64,000 nucleotides of DNA from Bacteroidota bacterium. Its GTDB lineage: Bacteria; Bacteroidota; Bacteroidia; Bacteroidales; VadinHA17. Under the pieces are notes generated by a model. The model had not been told where the DNA came from. It made no database searches and was given only the letters and a program-made list of their open reading frames with translations. Of the stretch, positions 17,556-26,499 are shown one piece after another; within the stretch, counting starts at the first letter, position 1, and every line of letters begins with the position of its first letter. A program made the position numbers and the translations under genes. The stretch covers positions 1-64,000 of the forward strand of contig JADKBL010000003.1 in NCBI GenBank assembly GCA_016718875.1, read 5' to 3'.

Positions 17556-19877
17556 ATGAAAAATAGACAATTATTATTACTGCTGATTTTCCTTTCAATA
17601 ACATATAAAGGGTTTGCGCAACAGAGCTATACCATCAGCGGATACATCAGAAGCTCAGAAACAGGGGAAGCCCTGATTGGGGCTACAATACAGATTAAGG
17701 AGTTGTATAAAGGTGCTATGGCAAACGCTTATGGTTTTTACTCAATAACCTTACCGGAAGGGAATCACACAGTTCTGTATTCCTACCTGGGCACTATAAG
17801 TAAAACTGAAAATATTGAATTAAAAGGCAATATCAATAAGAATGTTGAGCTGCATGAAGCAGCAATAGAAATAGCTGAGGTTGTAATCGTTAGCGAGGCC
17901 TCAAATAAGAACATTAAGGCTCCGGAAATGAGTGTTGTTAAAATATCTCCAAACGAGGTGATTTCTGTTCCAGTGATTTTTGGTGAGCAGGATATTTTAA
18001 AAACCATCGCACTTATGCCGGGAGTAAAATCAGCAGGCGAGGGTAATAGTGGTTTTTATGTAAGGGGTGGAAGTGCCGATCAAAACCTTATAATACTGGA
18101 TGAAGCCCCGGTTTATAGTTCTGCACATTTACTTGGCTTTTTTTCAGTATTCAATTCTGATGCAGTAAAAGATATGGAGTTTTATAAAGGCAATGCTCCT
18201 GCAAATTATGGCGGCCGCCTGTCATCGGTACTGGACATTCAAATGAAGGAAGGCAATTCAAAAAAGGTTGCTGCTTCCGGGGGTATAGGGTTAATAGCCT
18301 CCCGGCTCACTATAGAAGCTCCGATAGTTAAGGATAAAGGTTCATTCATCATCTCAGGCAGAAGAACTTATGCAGATATATTTCTGCCCTTATGGAATGA
18401 TCCTTCAGCTAAAAGCACTAAACTTTATTTCTATGATTTTAACGCAAAAGCGAATTATAAAATAAATGATAAAAACAGGATATTTCTTTCAGGGTATTTT
18501 GGCAGGGATGTATTCAAAATATCAGATTTAGTAGGATTTAACTGGGGAAATAAAACTGCAACATTAAGGTGGAATCATATATTTGGCAATAAACTTTTTT
18601 TAAATAGTTCCCTCATTTACAGCGATTATAATTATGGTATCGGTTATAATGCCGGGCAATTACTGGAAGTTACTTCAGGTATCAGAGATTTTAATTTAAA
18701 GGAAGACTTTCAATACTATATCAACACAAAAAACACACTAAAATTCGGATTTAATACAATAGATCATACATTTCGTCCGGGTGAGTTGAAATCTGGAAAT
18801 GAAGATTTAACTAACTCAAAAGTTATAGACAGGAAACATGCTGTTGAAAGTGCTGTTTACATTTCACATAAGTTTGATATATCAGACAGATTAATAATAA
18901 ATTATGGTTTGCGATACTCTAATTGTGCTGTAATCGGTCCGGATACAATTTATACTTATAACGAGAATGACATTATAACCAGCTCAATAATCTACAGCAA
19001 AGGAGATATCATTAAGAATTATGGCACTCTTGAACCAAGAATGACATTAAACTATATTTTAAATGAAAAGATGTCAGTTAAAATGTCTTTCGCAAGGAAT
19101 GCTCAATATATGCATCTTTTGTCGAATTCAACTGTCTCCTTCCCTACCGATGTATGGATCGCAAGCAGTAAAATTGTGAAACCACAAATCGCCGATCAGA
19201 TTGCCCTCGGATTTTTTGAAAACTTCAAAGACAATATGTTTGAAACTTCAGTGGAGGTATATTATAAAAACTTCCAAAACCAAATCGACTATCAAAACGG
19301 CGCAAATATAATACTTAACGAATATGTTGAATCTCAGCTGGTTTTCGGAAAGGGAAGAGCCTATGGGACAGAGCTGTTTATCAAAAAGAGGACCGGGGAT
19401 TTAACGGGCTGGATCGGATATACACTTTCGAGAACTGAAAGGTCGATTAATGAAATTGATGGTGGTGCCTGGTATCCGGTAAAGCACGACAGAACACATG
19501 ATGTGTCTATTGTTCTGATGTATAATTTTAATGATAAATTGAAAGTGTCTGCGAATTGGGTTTATAATACCGGAAACGCAGTTACTTTTCCGGAGGGAAA
19601 ATATGTAATTGATGGAGTTACAGTTCCAGCATATACAAACAGAAATGGCTATCGTATGCCAGATTACCATCGCCTTGATTTAGGAGTAACTCTTACAAAT
19701 AAAAAGCGGGAAAAATATGAATCAAGCTGGAATTTTTCAGTTTATAACGCTTACGCACGTAAAAATGCATATTCAATTAGTTTCAGAGAAAACGAAAATG
19801 ATCCTTCGAAAACAGAAGCAGTTCAACAATCTCTGTTTCAATTAGTCCCTTCGATTACTTATAATTTTAATTTTTAA
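17556..19877 (+). CDS. TonB-dependent outer-membrane receptor with carboxypeptidase-like domain
   Basis: A 773-residue TonB-dependent receptor. Signal peptide to GFAQ; CarboxypepD_reg-like beta domain at about residues 22-105 (YTISGYIRSSETGEALIGAT, GFYSITLPEGNH); plug domain with DILKTIALMPGVKSAGEG, GFYVRGGSADQNLIILDEAP and LSSVLDIQMKEG; then a 22-stranded barrel ending in SITYNFNF. It is shorter than SusC proteins and resembles the receptors paired with DUF4249 lipoproteins, not SusD. That partner gene begins four bases after its stop. It imports or senses an unknown ligand using TonB. Start chosen at 17556 because the promoter's -7 box lies at 17508-17515. Confidence 0.93.
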   Translation: MKNRQLLLLLIFLSITYKGFAQQSYTISGYIRSSETGEALIGATIQIKELYKGAMANAYGFYSITLPEGNHTVLYSYLGTISKTENIELKGNINKNVELHEAAIEIAEVVIVSEASNKNIKAPEMSVVKISPNEVISVPVIFGEQDILKTIALMPGVKSAGEGNSGFYVRGGSADQNLIILDEAPVYSSAHLLGFFSVFNSDAVKDMEFYKGNAPANYGGRLSSVLDIQMKEGNSKKVAASGGIGLIASRLTIEAPIVKDKGSFIISGRRTYADIFLPLWNDPSAKSTKLYFYDFNAKANYKINDKNRIFLSGYFGRDVFKISDLVGFNWGNKTATLRWNHIFGNKLFLNSSLIYSDYNYGIGYNAGQLLEVTSGIRDFNLKEDFQYYINTKNTLKFGFNTIDHTFRPGELKSGNEDLTNSKVIDRKHAVESAVYISHKFDISDRLIINYGLRYSNCAVIGPDTIYTYNENDIITSSIIYSKGDIIKNYGTLEPRMTLNYILNEKMSVKMSFARNAQYMHLLSNSTVSFPTDVWIASSKIVKPQIADQIALGFFENFKDNMFETSVEVYYKNFQNQIDYQNGANIILNEYVESQLVFGKGRAYGTELFIKKRTGDLTGWIGYTLSRTERSINEIDGGAWYPVKHDRTHDVSIVLMYNFNDKLKVSANWVYNTGNAVTFPEGKYVIDGVTVPAYTNRNGYRMPDYHRLDLGVTLTNKKREKYESSWNFSVYNAYARKNAYSISFRENENDPSKTEAVQQSLFQLVPSITYNFNF

Positions 19878-19881
19878 AACA

Positions 19882-20688
19882 ATGAAACCATTACTGATTT
19901 TCTTTAGCCTGATTATACTTTTTGCATCATGTGAAAGTGTAATTGAAATTGATTTAGACTATATGAAACCGAAACTTGTAATTGAAGGTGTAATTAGTGA
20001 TTTTGATACCCGTTGCATTGTAAAATTGTCAAAAACTACAGATTATTTTAACAGGAAAACAAATCCTGCAGTCTCAGGTGCTGTTATTTTATTAACAGAT
20101 AATGCAGGTACTGTCGTAAAATTCAATGAAACTGAACCTGGTAATTATCTTGCAGAAAGTTTACAGGCTAAATCGAATATGGAGTATACTCTTAGTGTCT
20201 TTTCAGAAGGAAATAAATATGTAGCAGAAGCAACTATTCCTCAAAAAGTTAATATTGATTCTTTAAACTATAAATACAATCCTGAAGGAATCTTTTATGA
20301 TGTAGGCTATGTAGTAAGCTGTCACTTTTCGGATCCGGAGGAGGCCCGCAATTTTTACCGGCTGAAAACCTACAGCATTAACGACATAGCAAAAGCCAGG
20401 AATAGTAAAGAACTTTATAATGACGATGTTTATAATGGCAATAATGTTGAATTACTATGGAGCAATAATGTATATCAACCAAATGATACTGTTGTCGTTG
20501 AGCTGTACTCACTTGATGAACAAACATATGATTATTATAAAACTTTATTCCCGATTTCAGGTGGTGCAGAGATGATGTCATTTACAACGCCGGCTAATCC
20601 CAACACCAATATAAGTATTGGAGCACTCGGCTATTTTGGTGCATACTCTATAAGCAGAGATACAATTATAATTTCACCAGTTAATTAA
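19882..20688 (+). CDS. DUF4249 lipoprotein, partner of the TonB receptor
   Basis: A 268-residue lipoprotein: lipobox FASC at residues 14-17, followed by the DUF4249 start ESVIEIDLDY and KLVIEGVISDF, then beta-rich Ig-like sequence with ILLTDNAGTVVKF, YLAESLQAKSNMEYTL and ATIPQKVNIDSL. In Bacteroidota these lipoproteins are encoded directly after small TonB receptors and presumably cap them on the cell surface. The four-base gap makes translational coupling likely. It has no cassette of its own. Confidence 0.88.
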   Translation: MKPLLIFFSLIILFASCESVIEIDLDYMKPKLVIEGVISDFDTRCIVKLSKTTDYFNRKTNPAVSGAVILLTDNAGTVVKFNETEPGNYLAESLQAKSNMEYTLSVFSEGNKYVAEATIPQKVNIDSLNYKYNPEGIFYDVGYVVSCHFSDPEEARNFYRLKTYSINDIAKARNSKELYNDDVYNGNNVELLWSNNVYQPNDTVVVELYSLDEQTYDYYKTLFPISGGAEMMSFTTPANPNTNISIGALGYFGAYSISRDTIIISPVN

Positions 20689-20878
20689 AAAGGATCTAAT
20701 CAATTTGCAATTGCCCCTGTTAAACGTAACAGTAATTAACATATTAGTATAAATATTTTACACTAAAATGTAAATAATATTTACACAAAGAAATTCATCT
20801 ATATATCATATACCTGCTTATCAAGCATATACAAACATGGTATGCAGCTTGCAACTGAAGTTCATCAATTATACTGCG

Positions 20879-21322
20879 ATGACATATATAACAGCTGTAA
20901 TAGTAGATGAAGAAAGGCTGGCCAGGATTAATCTGAGAAGACTGCTGGAGCGTATTCCTGAAATAGAAATTGCAGGAGAAGCCGACTCCTGCGAAAGCGC
21001 ACTTGAACTGATCAATCGTCATAACCCTCAATTGATTTTTCTTGATATACAGTTGCGAGGAGAAACAGGTTTTGATTTACTGGAATTTATTGATAAAGCC
21101 ATAAACATAATCTTTGTAACAGCATATGACGATAATGCTATTCGCGCATATAATGTAAACCCCTTTGACTACCTTTCAAAACCTGTAAACCCGGAACGGT
21201 TAAGAAATGTAATTGAAAGAGTAAAAACCAGAGAAAATAAACCAAAAAGTGAATCAGGAATGATAACCAAAACTCCGGCAAATGAATTGGAAATACCTTG
21301 TCAGCGTTTGGCGCAGTATTAA
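20879..21322 (+). CDS. receiver-only relic of a LytTR response regulator
   Basis: A 147-residue protein that is all receiver domain plus linker. It matches the regulator at 14571 nearly word for word: VDEERLARINLRRLLERIPE, GEADSCESALELI, acceptor Asp in LIFLDIQLRGETG, VTAYDDNAIRAY and Lys in DYLSKPVNPERL. After ERVKTRENK the LytTR DNA-binding domain is missing: the last residues (PANELEIPCQRLAQY) are read out of frame over the start of an ABC permease gene. ATG 20879 is the start; an upstream ATG at 20837 adds 14 unrelated residues. It may compete for phosphate with the full regulators or be a deletion relic. Confidence 0.75.
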   Translation: MTYITAVIVDEERLARINLRRLLERIPEIEIAGEADSCESALELINRHNPQLIFLDIQLRGETGFDLLEFIDKAINIIFVTAYDDNAIRAYNVNPFDYLSKPVNPERLRNVIERVKTRENKPKSESGMITKTPANELEIPCQRLAQY

Positions 21323-22930
21323 AAGGAATGAGCTTTCATCCTTTATTAATATCGCAGGTCTTGCAACCGGAGTTGCCACTTTTATCCTAACAGGCATATA
21401 TGTCTATAACGAACTTAGTTATGATAGATTTCATATCAATCATGAGAGAACATACGAAATAAACATTGATGGAGATTTTAACCTCTGTGCCCCCTTGGCA
21501 AAATGGTTAGAAAATAAATATCCGGGGGGGGGGGGGGGGCGTTTGGGGGAAAAAGGGTGGAACGCGACGCTTTTTAATTTTGTTTTAATTTTTGGGGGGG
21601 GGGGACCCCCGACCCCCAGACTTTTGGGCTTTCAAGGGGGGGGGCGGGAAAGCTTTTGGGGCGGGAAAACCGGGGGGGAAAAGCTAATTTTTTGGAAAAC
21701 GGGGGGGTTACACTTGGTCGGGCAACCACGCCTGGGGGAGACACTCCTGGTCTTTCCTCATTGCATACAACGGGAGCTTTTTTTTCAACCGGGATTTTGT
21801 TTTCCCCAAAGGGCGGGGGGGGGGGGGGGGCGGGGGGGATCCGACACATTAGCTAAAAAAAGCCGGGGTGGGCAATTAAAGGAAATCTTTCGGGCCGGGG
21901 GGGGAAAGAGAAACTACGTTTCGGGGGCGGGGGACGGAAGGAATTTCCGAATTTTTTCCGAGAAAAGAGGCCGGGGTTTTCGGGGACGGAACGGCGGTCT
22001 TCTTTTTTATATTTTTAATTGGGATTTTTGTTTTCGTTTTAGCAAGGGCATTTTTTATTTTTTCTTGCTAATTTTTTTACGAAGGCGGGGGGGAAAATAG
22101 AAAGGTTTGTTTGGGGGGGGCGGGCTTTTCTCTTGCTTTTTCGGGGCGGTTTTTTTTCCTTTTTTTTGACCTTTTTGGCTCTTTTTTTTTTTGGGGGGAG
22201 AGCCCCGGCTTTGGAAAACATTCCCCGCCGGGAAAACCCGGGCGGAAAACTTTTTTTGGATCTTTAATCATAGGATTGACCGCAGGGTTATATCCGGCTT
22301 TATTTCTTTCATCATTCAACCCTTTAAGAACTTTAAAAAATGAATCCATATCAGGAAGAAAAGGAAAAAGATTCAAAAGTTTTCTGATGGTCTTTCAATT
22401 TATCATTTCGATTTCCTTAATAATATGTACAATTACCATTACAAAGCAGGTCAGATATTTAAAAACCAAAGATGTCGGTTTTGACAAAGAAAATCTTATT
22501 TATTGTGCACGATCAAAAGTATCAAAGAAGTATGACACGTTTAAACAAAAGCTGTTACAAAATCCAAATATCCTTAAAATTTCATCTTCAAACACATCAC
22601 TGGCCCGGAACTTTCCAATGACAAATAACTGTGTTATAAATAATAAGGAACGAGCCTTTTATACGATGACTGTTGATCAGGATTTTGTACAAACGATGGG
22701 ACTGAAAATAATTGAAGGCAGGGATTTTTCATGGGATATCAGCACTGATCAATATGGGGCAATGATAATAAATGAAACGGCTGCAAGACTATTCATACAG
22801 AACTGATATAGATAGCTGGATTTTCCTTCTGGCAGGCATTTTAGCATTAATTATTGTTATTTGCACTGTAAGTTTGCAGAGTCGGAAGGCTGCAACAAGA
22901 AACCCGGTGGATGCCATAAGGAACGAATAA
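21282..22930 (+). pseudogene. FtsX/MacB-type ABC transporter permease, interrupted
   Basis: Remains of a large permease of the FtsX/MacB_PCD family, usually about 800 residues with two periplasmic domains. The N-terminus is intact: MNWKYLVSVWRSIKRNELS, SFINIAGLATGVATF and YNELSYDRFHINHERTYEI (81 residues to 21523). The next 734 bases are garbled. Coding resumes near 22258 with IIGLTAGLYPALFLSSFNP, a TM segment FLMVFQFIISISLIICT and the start of the second periplasmic domain (GLKIIEGRDFSW). At 22801 it jumps frame to a last TM segment and the family's C-terminal SRKAATRNPVDAIRNE, so some 200 residues are missing there. No ATPase gene is adjacent. Confidence 0.7.
21524..22257. other. garbled low-quality sequence inside the permease gene
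   Basis: Two runs of 16 G (21524-21539 and 21815-21830) and many runs of 5-12 G, C or T occur here, in a window that otherwise has none. Composition jumps from AT-rich to GC-rich at both edges within a few bases, in the middle of a permease reading frame. The open frames translate to glycine/proline/lysine runs with no family match. I take it as misread or unpolished sequence, not biology. Confidence 0.85.
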
Positions 22931-23004
22931 AGCAACTTTAGAATTACTATTTTCATCCAGCTGACTGATTAATCCTGAAAATCCTGGTCTTTTCATCCTG
23001 AATT

Positions 23005-23074
23005 GCCACTTATCCTTTTTAAAAACCGCTTATCATATTTCCTTTTGAATGAGCCTGTTGTAATAGTTTCTTTG
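23005..23074 (+). promoter_or_regulatory. tandem-repeat promoter cassette 3 (membrane protein gene)
   Basis: Half-sites GCCACTTATCCT at 23005 and ACCGCTTATCAT at 23025; TTTG at 23044; TTTCTTTG at 23067-23074. Spacings 20, 19 and 27 as in the other cassettes. ATG 23118 follows after 43 bases. Confidence 0.8.
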
Positions 23075-23117
23075 CATCAATTATTAATTACTTATTACTT
23101 ACTTTTTTTAAACTATT

Positions 23118-23834
23118 ATGAAAATTGAATCAATAAAAAAAAAGGGATTTGGAGTTTCACTTATCGCATTTCCGATAATGCTTCTGGTTGGATTTTTAAT
23201 GCATCCTAACCTGCTGAAACTCGAGGCACTTCAGACTGTAGAACAACTCGTTGGCAGGTTTCATAATCAGCCTGTATTCCACATAGGGCACCTTATTGTA
23301 ATGTTTGCTGTCCCTGTAATAATGATATCTCTTATCAGTTTCATGAATGTATTGCAGGGAAGTGGCAAATGGTTAGGTTTCTGGGGAGGGATTATTGGTT
23401 TATTCGGAGCATTCATACTGGCTGTTGATAAAGGAGCCTTATGTCTGGTGCTGTCGGCATTCGACACTTTACCGGAGGATCAGTTTCAGGAGTTTGTTCC
23501 TTTTCTTAGTGTTATTGTAAACAAGGAAGGACTGCTCTGGGTGGTTTGGTTACTGCCATTATTACCTGTAGGTGCTGCAATACAGGCACTTGGGTTATAT
23601 AAAGAAAGGTTTATAAGCAAATGGCAAACAGTTTGCCTTATAACAGGGCTCCTGTTACTTAACAATCCGGATATAGAATTAATAAGTGCAAGCGGAGCTT
23701 TGTTAATGTGTGCCGGATACATTCCCTGGGGTGTAAGAATCCTTCAGGGCAGAATGAAATGCTCATCAACAGCTTGCCCTGTATACGATACAAAAAAGGA
23801 TGAAAATCTTAAATGCAAACACCCGTGTGGATAA
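23118..23834 (+). CDS. integral membrane protein of unknown function
   Basis: A 238-residue polytopic protein with about six hydrophobic segments (for example VSLIAFPIMLLVGFLM, LIVMFAVPVIMISLIS, GFWGGIIGLFGAFILAV, WVVWLLPLLPVGAAIQAL). I do not recognise a named family. The soluble C-terminal tail is cysteine-rich (MKCSSTACPVYDTKK, LKCKHPCG), which suggests a metal or redox site on one face. It is the first gene after cassette 3; the CPBP protease gene follows 143 bases later in the same direction without its own cassette. Confidence 0.7.
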   Translation: MKIESIKKKGFGVSLIAFPIMLLVGFLMHPNLLKLEALQTVEQLVGRFHNQPVFHIGHLIVMFAVPVIMISLISFMNVLQGSGKWLGFWGGIIGLFGAFILAVDKGALCLVLSAFDTLPEDQFQEFVPFLSVIVNKEGLLWVVWLLPLLPVGAAIQALGLYKERFISKWQTVCLITGLLLLNNPDIELISASGALLMCAGYIPWGVRILQGRMKCSSTACPVYDTKKDENLKCKHPCG

Positions 23835-23977
23835 TTATTGGAATCCTTTCCATCCGGGTATTCATCTTCCGAAAGAGTAAAGTCTGCGGAGATAAAGAAG
23901 TACAAAAAGAATCTAATACAATTAGAATCAGTTTAATCAGATGGATAAAACTTAATCAAACTATAAATTTTTAAATT

Positions 23978-24783
23978 ATGAACAGGAATATCCGGTTCCC
24001 TTTCCGCTTTTTCATTGTAACATTTTTGTGGTCTTGGATAATCTGGACTCCTCTAATATTAGCCAGTCTTGGAATCATTCCGGTTTCAGAAAAAGTATTA
24101 TCAATCGTGACAATCCCAGTTATTATGATTGGTGTCTATGGCCACTTGCAGGTGCACTTTATGACTTACGTAAGGAAAATGGAAAGGGTTATGCAAGAAT
24201 ATATCTCAGGAGTTTTCTTGATTTCCGTTTAGGATGGAAAGCATATGTTTTTCCCATATTAATTTTCGGAGGCAGTTCATTTAGTGCCTGGTTTCTCCCT
24301 GAATTACTCGGAGAAGAACGACTGCAGATGTTATTACCTTCAGTGTGGCTGTTTATACCATATTTACTAATCATGATCCTTCTGGGCGGAGGTCAGGAGG
24401 AATTTGGATGGAGGGGTTATGCTCTCCCGATTCTTGAAAGTAAATTCGGAATATGGTATGCAAATTTTATTTTAGGGACCATCCATGCTTTCTGGCATCT
24501 CCCCTTGTGGCTTATTACAGGTACAAGTCAGACTTATATGAATTTCTGGGGTTTTACTCTTCTGATTGTTGGGTATTCCTTCATTCTTTCATGGATCCGG
24601 AGAATCTCAGGCAACAGACAATTTTCAGGACTTTTTGCCCATGGACTAGCAAATGCTTTTATTCCACTGTTACCAACATTAATTCTGCAGGAGAATGTAT
24701 CTCAGCCCCGATTCTGGATCTGGGTATCAATGACATTCTTAATTGGAATTATAATTACAATCATCCGTGATAAGAAGTTATAA
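23978..24783 (+). pseudogene. CPBP-family intramembrane protease, one frameshift
   Basis: Two frames make one CPBP (CAAX/Abi type) membrane protease of about 268 residues. The first (from ATG 23978) gives NRNIRFPFRFFIVTFLWSW and IPVIMIGVYG; one base added at the GCC at 24141-24143 continues it as PLAGALYDLRKENGKGYAR and on to the end. The catalytic motifs are intact in the second frame: EEFGWRGYALP (EExxxR), HAFWHLPLW (FxxxH) and FAHGLANAF. These proteases cleave membrane-embedded prenylated or other peptides and are often near bacteriocin-like or envelope regulons. The stop codon overlaps the first half-site of cassette 4. The indel is probably a sequencing error. Confidence 0.75.
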
Positions 24784-24852
24784 CCACTAATCATATTATA
24801 GAACCACTAATCATATTTACCTTTGATTGACCTTATTACATTATATTCTTTG
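24783..24852 (+). promoter_or_regulatory. tandem-repeat promoter cassette 4 (barrel protein gene)
   Basis: Two identical half-sites ACCACTAATCAT at 24783 and 24803; TTTG at 24822; ATTCTTTG at 24845-24852. Spacings 20, 19 and 27. The first base of the cassette is the last base of the CPBP stop codon. ATG 24889 follows after 36 bases. Confidence 0.85.
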
Positions 24853-24888
24853 CATGATATTATGAAAAAATTAAATGGAATTAAGTAA

Positions 24889-25461
24889 ATGAAGAAGTTA
24901 GTTAATATTTGGGTCAAGTTAATTTTGCCGGTTTGCTTTATCTTTTTCTCACTATCTCAGGTTAATGGCCAAAAAGGGTTATTCGTAAAATTCAGTGTAG
25001 GTCCGGGATTTACGAGAGAATATTCAGGCATCAACAGTGACGGACTTTCAATTGTGACTAAAAATCATGCAATTGGTTGGGGCATTACGGATAAGTTTGC
25101 AGTACATATTGGTGAATTTGGCGGTTTGAATAAGCTAAAAGCAGGAGATTATAATTTTATAAATCTCGATGCATTTGGACTTGGTTTTAGTTATCAGACG
25201 CCAATCGATATTAAAATATCTGTTTTAGGAGCTTATAGCAAGGTATCGTTTGCCAAAAAATGGTCTGAAGCTTCAGGAGAAGACGGAGGCCATGGATACG
25301 GTATAAATATGAGTATAGATAAGGAATGGTTCATTGCCAAAAGATGGGGGATCCGGTTAGGTCCACAATTATTCTGGCTTAAAACATCTGAAACTGATTA
25401 TAAATTCTTCAATGCAAGTTTAAACGGCAGTGTTGTTTTCTACTTGACACCTGTCCGATAA
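24889..25461 (+). CDS. probable small outer-membrane beta-barrel protein
   Basis: A 190-residue exported protein: signal peptide to QVNGQ, then alternating short strands (FVKFSVGPGFTREYSG, FAVHIGEFGGLNKL, AFGLGFSYQTPIDIKISVLG, WGIRLGPQLFWL) ending in SVVFYLTPVR. The glycine/aromatic pattern is that of an eight-stranded barrel. It is not closely similar to the paired barrels at 15915 and 29858. It follows cassette 4 and is the only intact gene before a stretch of broken genes. Function unknown. Confidence 0.7.
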   Translation: MKKLVNIWVKLILPVCFIFFSLSQVNGQKGLFVKFSVGPGFTREYSGINSDGLSIVTKNHAIGWGITDKFAVHIGEFGGLNKLKAGDYNFINLDAFGLGFSYQTPIDIKISVLGAYSKVSFAKKWSEASGEDGGHGYGINMSIDKEWFIAKRWGIRLGPQLFWLKTSETDYKFFNASLNGSVVFYLTPVR

Positions 25462-25529
25462 CACATGTGTAATTCGATAAAAAATAATATGATTGTTATT
25501 TCAAATAAAAAAATGGATAATAAAGAAAA

Positions 25530-25637
25530 ATGAAAGCAATTGTACATACAAAATACGGACCACCGGACGAATTGCAACTTAAAGAGGTGGATAAGCCCTA
25601 TCCCAAAAACAATGAAGTGTTTGTAAAAATAAAGTAG
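25530..25637 (+). pseudogene. 5' fragment of an MDR-family oxidoreductase
   Basis: Thirty-five codons (MKAIVHTKYGPPDELQLKE, KPYPKNNEVFVKIK) then TAG. They match the start of the intact enzyme at 27424-28368 (MKAIVCTKYGSPDVLQLRE, KPVPKDDEVLIRIY). The rest of the gene is absent and the alpha/beta hydrolase gene begins eight bases later, so this is a truncated duplicate and not a frameshift. Confidence 0.8.
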
Positions 25638-25645
25638 ATAAACAT

Positions 25646-26485
25646 ATGAATACTTACAACGATTTAGCTACCCGGATTGAGACCCCTATTGAGCACAAAA
25701 CTTTAAAATGGATGGTTATGAAGTTCATTATTTTGTATCCGAAATATGAGAATATTGATTCTATTGTCTTCTTACATCCTGCATTTTCTGACCATAGAGC
25801 ATTTGAGCAGCAAATTGAGTCCTTCTCAAAAGATTATAAAGTTATTACAGTTGATTTAATCGGACACGGATTATCAAAAGCAAATAAATCAAACGATAAA
25901 ATTGATGCTTCTTCAGTACATAAGATTTTTGAATCAGAAGGACTTGATAGAGTAGATCTTGTGGTGTTCCAATGGGTTCACTGTACCAATGTTTCGCACT
26001 TCAATATCCTGATAAAGTAAAATCACTAACAGCACTTGGAGGGTATGACATAAACAGGAAAAAAAGGAAGTTGAGAAAGCTCAAATGGCTTCAAATCTGG
26101 GTTTGATATTCAGAGCGGTTTTTTCAATGAAATCATTTAGAAAGAAAGTTACTGAAATTACATGCATAACAAAAAAAGGGCAAGCATTATTTTACGAATC
26201 CTCAGGTTCTTATGAGAGAAAATCATTTTTGGTTATGCAAGGACTTCAAAATGTGATTAAAGACAGGAAGAACTTCAACCCAAAATATCCAACTTTTATA
26301 TTAACAGCTGAATTTGATATAGAATTAGCCAGAAACAGGCAAAAAAGTGGCATGAAAATCTGGAGAATAGTGAATTTTTTATGATTAAAGCTGCAGGACA
26401 TTGTGCTAATATGGATGACCCGTTTGAGTTTAACAGACTGGTAAAGGAGTTTATAACCAGGAAAACTAATAATTCTATTAAATAA
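25646..26485 (+). pseudogene. alpha/beta hydrolase with three frameshifts
   Basis: Four frame segments add up to one cytoplasmic alpha/beta hydrolase of about 280 residues. The first (25646 on) has FLHPAFSDHRAFEQQIESF and VITVDLIGHGLSKANK. Frame changes near 25970, at the A run 26056-26063 and at the A run 26340-26346 restore, in turn, MGSLYQCFALQYPDKVKSLT, ASNLGLIFRAVFSMKSFRKK and AAGHCANMDDPFEFN with the catalytic histidine. The nucleophile elbow reads GVPMGS after correction, with Pro (CCA) where Ser (TCA) is expected. The many homopolymer slips suggest sequencing error, but the Pro leaves true decay open. Confidence 0.65.
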
Positions 26486-26491
26486 AGGAGG
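26484..26491 (+). promoter_or_regulatory. strong Shine-Dalgarno site
   Basis: AAAGGAGG eight bases before ATG 26500, overlapping the stop of the hydrolase gene. Unusually strong for this genome; it fixes the SDR start. Confidence 0.6.
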
Positions 26492-26499
26492 AAATAAAA

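Noticed and set aside
20717..20732. Hairpin CTGTTA-AACG-TAACAG as a terminator after the DUF4249 gene
   Set aside because: The stem is only six mostly AT pairs and no T tract follows.
20812..20823. ACCTGCTTATCA as an eighth cassette upstream of the receiver-only gene
   Set aside because: It has an extra base in the core, no second copy at 20 bp and no TTTG at the expected distance.
21524..21830. Long G runs as G-quadruplexes or a contingency locus
   Set aside because: The runs are part of a wider garbled block with abrupt edges inside a coding frame. Phase-variable tracts would be single and flanked by clean sequence.
22077..22376. Lys/Pro-rich ORFs on both strands in the garbled block
   Set aside because: They translate homopolymer runs and have no start signal or family match.
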